DNA of 64,000 bases from Bombardia bombarda (taxonomy: Eukaryota > Ascomycota > Sordariomycetes > Sordariales > Lasiosphaeriaceae): assembly GCA_030512295.1 (NCBI GenBank), contig JAULSR010000004.1:1302001-1366000 (forward strand), in the 5' to 3' direction. Below are positions 55,364 through 64,000 of the stretch, one piece after another. The notes below the pieces were generated by a model. It did no database searches and was not told where the DNA came from. It saw only the letters and a program-made list of their open reading frames with translations. The first letter of the stretch is position 1. Every line of letters starts with the position of its first letter. The position numbers and the translations under genes are program-made.

Positions 55364-57331
55364 TCATCGTAGCTCAACGGCCGGGAAATACCGCGGCCCC
55401 GCAAACCCCTTTGCGATTACGCCCTGAATGTCGATATTCTTCGACGGATCATGATGTGGACTCCACATCTTCAGCAGGATAAACCGCCCACTTACCGGCG
55501 GGTCGAAGCGAATCGTGCACTTGTTCTTGTCCTTCTCAATGTGAAAGTGCGCCAAGGGCGTCATGAGCTCGCCGCCCACCGCGCGCATCGCCTCTTGAGT
55601 TGCGATCTGCGAGGCTTCTTGGGCCTCTTCAAGCGTCATACTCGACGTAGCTGGTTCACCGCGTGCACGAGAGGTCGGATAAAGACCTCGTGTCAAATCA
55701 TTAAAAGTATCCCAGTTCGAGGCCGACGGACCCCACGCGTCGTCGCCATCATCATCACTGTCGCTCTCAAAGGGCAGGGCGCCGATCCTGTTTGGGGTCC
55801 GTCTACGAGACCGCCGGTTGCCCGCACCATCAGGGTGGGAGCCAGCTTCACCCTCGCTGTCATCGTCGCTGCATTCCGTAGTAATGTTGAAAGGAGGGGG
55901 CGAGATGTTGAACTCTGACGGGATCTGCGCAGTCCGGCGGTCGCCGTCATCCTCCATACTGATGCTGTACCCTCGTCGCTGCCTCGGTTGGAGTCGAGGG
56001 ACGGGGTTACCATCTTCGTCGTCGTCGTGGCGGACTGAGTAGATTGGCATATTGCTCCTGGAGCTACGGGATGACCGGTACTGGATCTGATACTGCGCCG
56101 TCCGCGTCAACAGCTCATCCGAGTTCATGGATATAAACACCATGCCTTCGCGGACCCTGTATAGTGGTAAGCACACATATCACTGCCGATAACGGATCAT
56201 ATAAAACATACGGAGCCGAGTAGTTTGAGCCAGGGGCCTTGATGATCAGCTCCTTGAGACTGAATACGGTGGCGCCCTGGTGACGCAAGACAATATTGCA
56301 GCGGTTCCCCTTTGTGCAATAGACTGAGGCGTCGTTCTTTAAAATATTCTCGGCCGCGAACTTGAGCTCGTCCGAGTACTGGCCGCCGTCACAGCTTGCT
56401 ATTTCCATGGTGAGCTGGCCCGGCTCGACCTGACCATACTTTCCATAGTGGAACCCCTTGAAGGTCGATGTGATTCTGTCGGAATCCAGCTTTCGACGCT
56501 TAATTCGCCGACTCTCCTCGGCATTATCTTGGTTCTGCAGCGGGGGCGACATGGAGGATTGTTGGTGAAGAGGGCTGTTGATGTTGTTGGGTAGTTCGAG
56601 CAAGGCTCGAAGGTGCGAGTTGGCGTCTTCCAGATCGCGGTCCAGTTCCACGAAGCTGGTGCCTGACATTTGTCTGGCCTCAAAGCTGGCGCGGTGTCTC
56701 TCCAACAAGCGCTCACTCGGACGATAGCGGCCGGAGCGACCGGTGGAGTTTCCAGAGGCTGCCATGCCAGATCGGGCCCTCGCTCCGAGAGACCGTAGAG
56801 GCGGGAGAGACGGGGGGTTAGACGATATGCCCGAGGTATTCGGTAGTGTTTCGTTGGATAGTGGAGGGTCCCGGTTGAATCTCCTTCTTAGGTCCCGGTT
56901 GGAGCCCGAGGACATGCTGGTCTCGGAAGCGGGCTGGGTGTCGAGAAGAGTCCGGGAATTTTCGTGATTTCGGTGAAACCGCTCTATGGCTCTGTACAAC
57001 TCTCCAGATTGGCTGACTGTGGCTGTGAGCGGTAGATCATCGAGGATGGAGCGGACGAGCCCGTTTGCGTTTCGGTACCGTGGTGGATCTGGGTCCTGCG
57101 CAGGGCGTTGGGAGCGATTGCCCGACTGACCCCATCATTTAGGTTAGAGCATTTATTTTGTGGGGGGGGGGGGGTCGGGCGACAGCACAGAGTGACAGGG
57201 ACAGCATGATATGAGGCTTTGTGTCACTGGCGAGACTGGGTAATGCGTCGGTCCTGTCTAGGCAGCACAGCGGGGAGGGGCCAGCGCAGGTCGTTGCTAG
57301 GAGGAAACTGCTAGCGGGGACGACTCACCAT
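55364..57331 (-). CDS. Uncharacterised protein, possible galactose-binding-like beta-sandwich split by a disordered insert; first exon is just ATG
   Basis: Exons on the minus strand: 57331-57329 (the codon ATG alone, followed by GTGAGT), 57125-56212 and 56156-55364; 1710 nt, 569 residues. The N-terminus (SGNRSQRPAQ, then NGLVRSILDDLPLTATVSQSGELYRAIERFHR) is followed by Ser/Arg-rich linker. A folded part begins at FKGFHYGKYGQVEPGQLTMEI and includes CDGGQYSDE, SVYCTKGNRCNIVLRH and FSLKELIIKAPGSNYSAPVREGMVF. After ~160 disordered acidic residues, a C-terminal piece has FDPPVSGRFILLKMWSPHHDPSKNIDIQGVIAKGF, which resembles the last strands of APC10/DOC-type discoidin-like domains. I infer one beta-sandwich interrupted by the insert. 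No named family is recognised. The one-codon first exon is supported by the splice signals and phase, not by data. Confidence 0.78.
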
Positions 57332-58491
57332 GAAGCGACAAAGACGTGATTCAACGGGGGTAAAGACTGGCAAGGAGCTTGGAGGGGGGACAACCCCCGG
57401 TGGTTCGCACGACGAGGGACGAGCGACGGCAGATGTGGTGTGTTGCTCGATTTAAGGTGCTGCACTAGAGGATACGGTAGGCAATAGGCTTTATCTGTCT
57501 GTCTTTCCGATTACCTGGGTAGGTATTGTAGCAAGAACACTTTGGACAGCTTTGGGTAGCAAGCTGGAGGGTCCAGACGAAGAGACAGCAAACTATCGAG
57601 ACTCGTGAATGCGAGTGCGCAGATGACGGTCAAGCATGTATGTATGATGGATGCAATCGGAATCGTAATCGTATCGAACACAAGGCAGGTGAGTGTTTAG
57701 GCGGCGGAGGGAAAGGATGAGGGCTCGCCTGCGGCTTATCTGCGGTGGTGCAGTGGGAGTCGCTTGTTCTGGTTAGGTTTGCCTTGGGCTTGGGCTGATT
57801 ACCTTAACGGCCACCTGATTTTAGCACGTTGGCGGGGGTTTAGCGGGTGCCCGTGCTGATATAGCAAATTAATTGTTAGTGGGTACCCATTACGCCGTGC
57901 GTTCTCGGTGAGACTTGGGACAAACAATTTTGTACCTCTTAAACTCGCGTCAAACGCCGAGGATATATTATTCGCCTTGGACAAACCACAACTGGCGACT
58001 AGGGTGTGCACCTTCGAGGGGGCCTTTGTTTGTACAGTATAATCTTGAACAACGGGCGAACCGCATAACTGAGATTGCTGTGCTGCAAACGAAAACAACC
58101 TCGAGGCTTGTCTGGTGAATGTTCGTTCGCTGTTTTCTTCTGCAAATTTAGCGCGGCTATATCACGAGTTCTGGGCGAATGATGTACTTCTCAGTATAAT
58201 ATCGCCTCAACTGTCGCAAATTGCAGCCACCACCTCTACCAAATATCTTGGATGCTGCATTCCGCACACTGATCAGCAGAAATTTCCGGAAATTTCTGTC
58301 AAACCGATAGATATTGACTGCAGACTACTCTGGTCATGATTGTCAATTTCACTGCCTACTTGCATCACAACTACAACCATCACCTTCATTCACGGCCAAT
58401 CCTCAACGCTCAGCTCGGTGCACTCCACCCCTGACATCGCGTCACCCTAACCCTCATCTTCACTCACCTCACCGTCATCGCCTTGACGATC
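57332..58491. promoter_or_regulatory. Divergent promoter between the split-domain gene and AOS1
   Basis: ~1.16 kb between head-to-head starts. Contains a GGGTAGGTATTG motif at ~57518. No gene is seen. Confidence 0.5.
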
Positions 58492-59922
58492 ATGAGTCCT
58501 CCAGCTTCCGACTCAGCCTCCGGGCCGGCGGATACAGCCCCGACAACAGCATCGGGTTTGCCCAGCATGCCGGCTCCTCCTCCTCCTCAAACCGAGAGCA
58601 ACGGCAACAGCCACGGCGATGGCTCAGCCGCGCCGCCGCCGCCGCCCGCCGCCGCCGACGGCATCAGCGCAGGTACGTGAAAACACGCTGATATCAAAAC
58701 CCTCAATACTAACCACCAACCCCTAGATGAAATCGCGCTCTACGACCGCCAGATCCGCCTCTGGGGCATGAAAGCCCAGGGGAAAATCCGCAACGCCAAC
58801 ATCCTCCTCATCACCATGAAGGCCCTCGCCAACGAGATCGCTAAGAACCTCGTCCTCGCCGGCATCGGCTCCCTCACTATCGTCGACCACGAGTTCGTCA
58901 CCGAGGCCGACCTGGGCGCCCAGTTCTTCCTCTCCGCCTCCGACGGTCACCTGGGCATGAACCGCGCCGCGGCCGCCTCCGCGGCCGTCAAGCGCCTCAA
59001 CCCGCGCGTCAGGATCCACGTCGACACGGACGACATCCGCCTCAAGGGCACCGGCTTCTTCTCCCAGTTCGACATCGTCATCGCCACCGACCTCGACCCC
59101 AACACGCTCAACCTCGTCAACACGGCCACGCGCCTGCACCACCGCGCCTTCTACGCCGCCGCCTCCCACGGCGTGTACGGCTTCATCTTTGCCGACCTCA
59201 TCGAGCACGACTACGTCATCGAGCGCCAGACATCGAACCTCGCCACCGCCCTCGGCCCCGAGACCAAGACCCGCTCCATCGTCAACATCCAGCCCAAGCC
59301 CGACACCCCCGAGAAGATCGAACTCGTCACCAAGCGCGAGCTCTACTCAACCTGGATGCTCGCCTCCGACGGCGCCTCCCTCGCCCCCGACATCCTGCGC
59401 AGCCCCCGCCGCCGCAAGGTCGTCACCCCCGTCCTCAGCTGCCTGCGCGCCCTCTGGGAGTTCTCCCTCCTCTACGGCGCGCCCCCCAACGCCAACAACC
59501 ACAACGCCCTCGCCCTCTTCACCCGCATGTGCGGCGACAAGCACAAGGCCCTCGGCCTGCCCTCCGAGACCCTCCGCAGCGAGGTCCTGCGCTCCTTCCT
59601 GCAGAACATCTGCGCCGAGGTCGCCCCCGTCGCCGCCGTGCTCGGCGGCCAGCTCGCGCAGGACGTCATCAACGTGCTCGGGCACACGCAGCAGCCGATT
59701 CAGAACTTTGTTATCTTTGACGGCGGCGCCATGGAGGCGACGGTGTATGCGCTGCATCCCGAGGGGCCGTTGGGGAATGCGCTTTTGGAGCTGGCGCCGC
59801 CGGTGGCGGTGGATGGGACGGGGGTTGTGAACGGGGGAGGGGCAGCAGCTGTAATGGCGGGACAACACGAGCAGCGACCAGCGGCTGTGGCGAGCGTGCA
59901 GGAGGCTTTGGTCCTTGGTTAG
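58492..59922 (+). CDS. AOS1: AOS1, SUMO-activating enzyme E1 subunit (SAE1), two exons
   Basis: Exons 58492-58672 and 58727-59922; 1377 nt, 458 residues. After a ~60-residue Pro/Ala/Ser leader, the protein starts with the family hallmark DEIALYDRQIRLWGMKAQGKI, then NANILLITMKALANEIAKNL, GIGSLTIVDHEFVTEADLG and QFFL: the ThiF/E1 adenylation fold. Near the C-terminus VAAVLGGQLAQDVINVLG and NFVIFDGGAMEA are the conserved E1 helix and strand. Aos1 pairs with Uba2; the catalytic cysteine is in Uba2, so its absence here is expected. The pair activates SUMO with ATP and passes it to Ubc9. Third positions are strongly C/G-biased, as in gatA. The ~60-residue tail after the fold is poorly conserved. 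Confidence 0.94.
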
Positions 59923-61461
59923 GAAGTCATGGGCCGGCCTTGGTTGATTTGAACGAGACACGTGGACGTGTATGTATATCTATATAACCTGAACTAACTA
60001 ACTGGGTAGGTTTGGTGGGCTGGTTGGGCTGGTTGGGTTTGATTTGGCTGCGGTGGTGGGTGGCATCTGGAGCAAAGTTGAAGGATGATCTATCTCCTCT
60101 TTCTCCTACGGGACGTATGAGACAAAAAAGCACAACAGGAAAAATGCATCCAGCAGCTTTTTCTTTTACTCCTTCTCTGTGTGTGCAGGATGTGTGTGTA
60201 TATATATAGCCACCAGAGTGCGGTAATGGACGTTGATGATAGGTGGTAAGAACTCTACCTATATACCTGGGGAGACCAGCAAACATGATCGATGCAATGG
60301 ATAGATGGGGAGGTGATAGATAGCTGGAATACTTGGTGGCTGCCCACCTTGGTACCTGGGCTATCTACATGGGAAGTCAACCAGCAAATCCATTCACGAT
60401 ATAGTAAATCTTCTTAATAAGAAAAACATTGGAATGTGAGGCATTTCTTGTTTCTAATGACCCTCATCATACATACTGTATCGTAGAAAAAGGTATTGAG
60501 GTGAGAATTCTGTCAAGGACAACATTAAATAAAGACCAAAGAAAAGAAAAGTCGAAAACAGCAGCAGCAACAGCAGCAGTAAGTCACAACTAAATGCAAG
60601 TATCATGCTATCCATCATATACTATCTATCACCCTGCCCTTAGGATATTTTAACCACGAAAAAAATATATAGTCACTTTCATCAAACTAGTCATCTAAGT
60701 ATGTAGGTAGTCAGATAAATGCTGATCTTCGCTGCGTCCTTTTTCTAAGAGAGAGTTGATAATATATGTATTATGATACTAGAGTAGCGGTGATGTATAA
60801 ATCCGGGACACCAACGAGACGGCGCCAAATGAAAGGAAGTATTCATGAACTCTTTCCCCCAAGGATCGTGGTTGTGAGTACTTCTAATCAGCACTCAATC
60901 ATAATTATGAGAAGAAAAGAGCTTGTGTTATCTGAGAATCACAACATCGCCTCACCCATGATCAACCAACCAGATAACAATCAACTCAGCATACGTTTCA
61001 CCACAACCAAACACAAACGAGAATGCCAAAACGTCCATCAATCAAGATTGCCATGCTATGCTACCCTAGCCAGACTACAGACCCAAACCCCCTGTTCGCG
61101 TCTGGAATATCCCAGTCCAGCTCAGCCCAATCCAGTCCCGTATCTTTTGTGCCTCATCATAAATGCTACCAGCCGAGCGCGCCAACCTTCCCCTCCGGCT
61201 TGCTCCAGGCCCCAATGTTATCCCTTTCCCATATGCTACACCGTCTAGTGGGATAGCCAGACGTCTGTATTCCAATACATATTATAATATACATAACAAC
61301 ATACTCCTGTATGTGTGTGTCCCCTCTCTTCCTCTCAAATTCCTTCGTCTTCCTTCTCTTCCCAACTCTCGGTTGGTTTCGCTCTCATGATTGCTTCGAT
61401 TTCCTCTCCGCCCATCAGCTCAAACACAGCCCCCTTATTCACTTCTTATCAAGTGCGGCCG
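59923..61461. other. Convergent intergenic region between AOS1 and the partial right-edge gene
   Basis: 1.5 kb, AT-rich in the middle (60400-61000), with TAGGTAGG-type motifs at ~60003 and ~60704 and a short CAG-rich stretch near 60560. No gene is supported. Confidence 0.5.
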
Positions 61462-64000
61462 TCACCGTAACCCGTGGCTGCGCAGCCTATACGGCCCACG
61501 AGTCGGAGGCCTTGTAACCTCTCCCGCGGGCTTAGTAGCTCGTACCTCTCCCACAACCTTAGCAGCCCGTCGGCGCGACGCTGGCTTCTCTTTCTTCTTC
61601 CCCTCCTTCTCCACCCCAATCTCCGCCCTAGCAAATCCCCTCAGAGATCCATTCCCGGGCCTCAGCTCCGGAAGCACCAATCTCGGCGCCGCAGGTATAG
61701 GCACAGGCACCGGCCCCGTATCAACCACAATGCAGTCCAAAATCTCTTCTTCTTCTTCTTTTTCTTCGGCAATAGGTGCGCTCTTTCTCTTTGCTAAACC
61801 ATCTTCCTACGAGGGCTCGTCTGTTGAGGCGTCGCCCTTCGACGAAGGCCGTGACTTCTTGATATTACCTTGGTTATTATGTGTCCATCCACGAATAGTA
61901 GTCGGCCCAGTCCTTGGCGGTGCTTCGACCGGAGTATAATCCTTGATCGCCTCGCGATAATCAAACTGCACCGTCCGAAGCTCCTGGCCATTTGCCGAGT
62001 ATCCCATCCGATGGGGCGGGGTGGGCGCTGGCTCGAGCTTCCTATATTTGGAAGACGAGGCCGATGAGCTGCCCGGGCGGGATCTCGGGGATGGAGTCGC
62101 CGGGTTGGTAGGCTGCCCCAGAAGCTGGGGGGGGGACCCTGCTGCTGGATGATCGGCCCTGGGCCGAGTGCGGGCACGGGCGAGGTCGTGGGCACTGGGA
62201 CTGGTGCTGGCGCCGCTGCGAGAACCGGCGCCAGAGGCGGATGACCGCCATGGTAGGGCGGTGGTGAGACCGAGTACGGGCTCATTGGTCGCGGGCCCGG
62301 GATAACTGCCGGCTGGACCGGGCTTGCAAGCGGTTGCTGCATGCCTGGCTGCATGCCTTGCATTTGGCCCTGTTCCTGGATGGAGAATCCATTGTGGAAC
62401 GGGCGGTGAGGCGCCGGCGGGAAGAATGCACCGCTGTTGGATACTACCATACTTGGGTGCTGAGGAACCGGGCTACCGTGAGGCTCCGGCGGAGGAGTCT
62501 CGTTCAAGAGACTCCTCACCGGTCGCAGTGCCGGGAGGGCCTTTGCCGCCCCGTCGTTCGAGAACGGGTTGCGGCCGGCTGCATCTGCCTCGTATCCGGC
62601 GGGCGGAGGGTTCAACGCCGTCCTCATAAAGTCGTTTCCGTCGTTCTGCTGGCCGAAGAACGGCGGCAGGGCGAATTCTCCCGGCTGTGCGTGCTCGGAA
62701 ACCTGGTTATACCCCATGGGGTCAACCATGGGCAGGCCGTAAACAGAGCCAAGGGGCGGAGGATGCTGTTTGTAGTGCAGCTGTTGCTCAGCGGCATCCG
62801 CAAGGCAGGACAGGCTGGAGGTATCGGCAGCCATCATAGGGTCTGGACCAGGAATAATTTGTATAGGCTGCTGACTAATTTGGGAGGCCTGCTGCGCATT
62901 ATCCGTGAAGACGTCCCGAATGGCGTCATATGGCCTTGATGGATGCAATGGCTGTGGCTGGACTTGGGCCTGGGCCTGTGCCGCGGCCTCGTCTGCCTCA
63001 GCCACAGATGCATAGCTGATAATCGAGTCGACGAAGCCATTGAAGGCATTATGAGATGCTGCGGCCTCTTCAGCAGAGTTGGAAGTCTCCTCCTGTCTCA
63101 TTTCCTCCTGCTCTAGTTGATCGGGGTCGATGCTGCTTCCCACGAGCAGTTGCAGGCGGTGCTTGTCGCGAATTTCCTGCTCTGGAGCGATATCCTCGAC
63201 TGAAATTCCTTCCTTTTCGCAAAAGGTGGCGAGTTGACGTTTTAGGTTCATCTTCTTCTCTACTCTATCTACCTTTCTGTCCAGACGCGCCGGGGGGATT
63301 GTGCGAGAAGCATGAATAATCTTTCCGTCTGGCGCGACCAGAGCCACAGGCTTCCATCCGGACACAGGAGGTTTGGGTGGCTCGGCCTCGTTAATAGACG
63401 TTGGCAAAACAATTCCGAGGGTGGGGTGCAGTCCGTGTTTCTTGATAAGTGCCTCGTCGAGATCATCGCCCTCCTTGGTCGAGTCCCAGCTTCCAAAACG
63501 ACGATCGACAAACATGAAGTTAGAGCCAGGCTTGCCGATATACCTGCCTCGTCGTGCCTTGGTAGCACCTTTCTGGATACTGTTTGTGGAATCGCGGAAT
63601 CCAATGTCTTGGTCGTCCCACTCAAATAGATTGGGCACCATGATGCGGTTATTGGGGGCATCTGAGCGTCCCGGGCGTCGTGTGACGATTCGGACGCCAT
63701 GCTCGTCTGCGGCTGATGTACCGCGGGGGATTGGGATTTCTAGCGGATCTCTGGGGGTCGTAACACCGCTGCTCTGGGGCTGGTCAATATTTCCTGGACT
63801 TGGAGCATCCAGCGGTCCTGATGGTGGTGTTGGAGCATTGGATCTGGACTCCGGGGGAGTGGAACCTCTCCCCTCAAGAGCTTCCTCGGCAGCAAGCAGG
63901 CCGCCGGAATGACGCGGCATGTCGAGGTTTGCATCATCATCCTTTGCGATCTTGGATGCTGGCTGGCCCTCTGGCTGGCCTTCTGCCTTTCTCTTAGGCG
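61462..64000 (-). CDS. Uncharacterised nuclear-type protein, partial at the 5' end, apparent one-base frameshift
   Basis: The frame is open to the right edge (PKRKAEGQPEGQPASK, probably a nuclear signal), so the N-terminus lies outside. A conserved-looking region follows: RIVTRRPGRSDAPNNRIMVP, NLFEWDDQDIGFRDS, GRYIGKPGSNFMFVDRRFG, then SGWKPVALVAPDGKIIHASR and a charged helix. After a Pro/Gln-rich middle the frame fails at a run of nine C (plus-strand G, 62127-62135). The shifted frame continues plausibly as QLLGQPTNPATPSPRSRPG, YRKLEPAPTPPHRMGYSANG and VQFDYREAIKDYTP. A 75-bp intron (GTAATA at 61868, TTTAG ending at 61794, CTCAAC branch) then joins HNNQ to AKRKSAPIAEEKEEEEEILD, ending in a basic tail at TGA 61462-61464. 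If the intron is kept, translation stops at 61807. I do not recognise the family. The 10th C is probably missing by homopolymer miscall. Confidence 0.72.
62127..62135. other. Homopolymer frameshift point in the right-edge gene
   Basis: Nine plus-strand G. Upstream and downstream coding frames agree only if the run has 10 (or 7) bases. The two frames on either side both read as Pro-rich coding sequence. Confidence 0.7.

Noticed and set aside
61391..61939. 182-codon plus ORF at the 3' end of the right-edge gene
   Set aside because: Antisense to the acidic/basic C-terminal exon, which reads far better on the minus strand.

Overview
The window is nuclear DNA of a filamentous ascomycete (Pezizomycotina, most likely Sordariomycetes). 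The evidence is short GT-AG introns of about 50-110 nt with CTAAC-like branch sites, GC-rich third codon positions in the most conserved genes, intergenic gaps of 1-8 kb, and protein families typical of this group. The species cannot be named from the sequence alone.

Left part (1-15.5 kb): the 3' end of a multidrug-type ABC transporter; a SARAF-like ER calcium regulator; BRE1 (histone H2B ubiquitin ligase) divergent from BDP1 (TFIIIB B'' subunit of RNA polymerase III); RAD23 (proteasome shuttle and DNA repair) with repeat-filled introns and an apparent one-base frameshift; and a fungal four-helix membrane protein.

Middle (15.5-30.6 kb): a gene-poor stretch. The 8.2 kb from 15478 to 23743 hold no intact gene, but minus-strand positions 21661-20645 carry a decayed F-box-like gene with a nonsense codon and three frame breaks. 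Next is a minus-strand AT-hook gene whose 3' part has an in-frame tandem repeat of about 168 bp. Two of its repeat copies carry TAG where the third has TGG. Another 4.9 kb gap follows.

Right part (30.6-64 kb): SET2 (H3K36 methyltransferase), FYV10/GID9 (GID/CTLH ubiquitin ligase), a CBF1-type bHLH factor, mitochondrial GABA transaminase, POP2/CAF1 deadenylase with long polyQ, a small three-exon complex I subunit (NDUFB3 family), a serine-rich coiled-coil protein, TIF6/eIF6, an uncharacterised protein with a possible split beta-sandwich, AOS1 (SUMO E1 subunit), and a partial uncharacterised nuclear-type protein that runs off the right edge and also has an apparent one-base frameshift in a homopolymer.

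Functionally this is a dispersed housekeeping region rich in chromatin, transcription and ubiquitin/SUMO genes (BRE1, SET2, BDP1, CBF1, POP2, RAD23, FYV10, AOS1). I see no secondary-metabolite cluster, transposon, CRISPR array or tRNA/rRNA gene. Exon boundaries were placed by reading splice sites and checking that exon lengths keep the frame; no transcript data were available. The most notable observations are the degraded F-box-like gene, the repeat-bearing AT-hook gene, the two homopolymer frameshifts, and a group of stop-free introns whose lengths are multiples of three.
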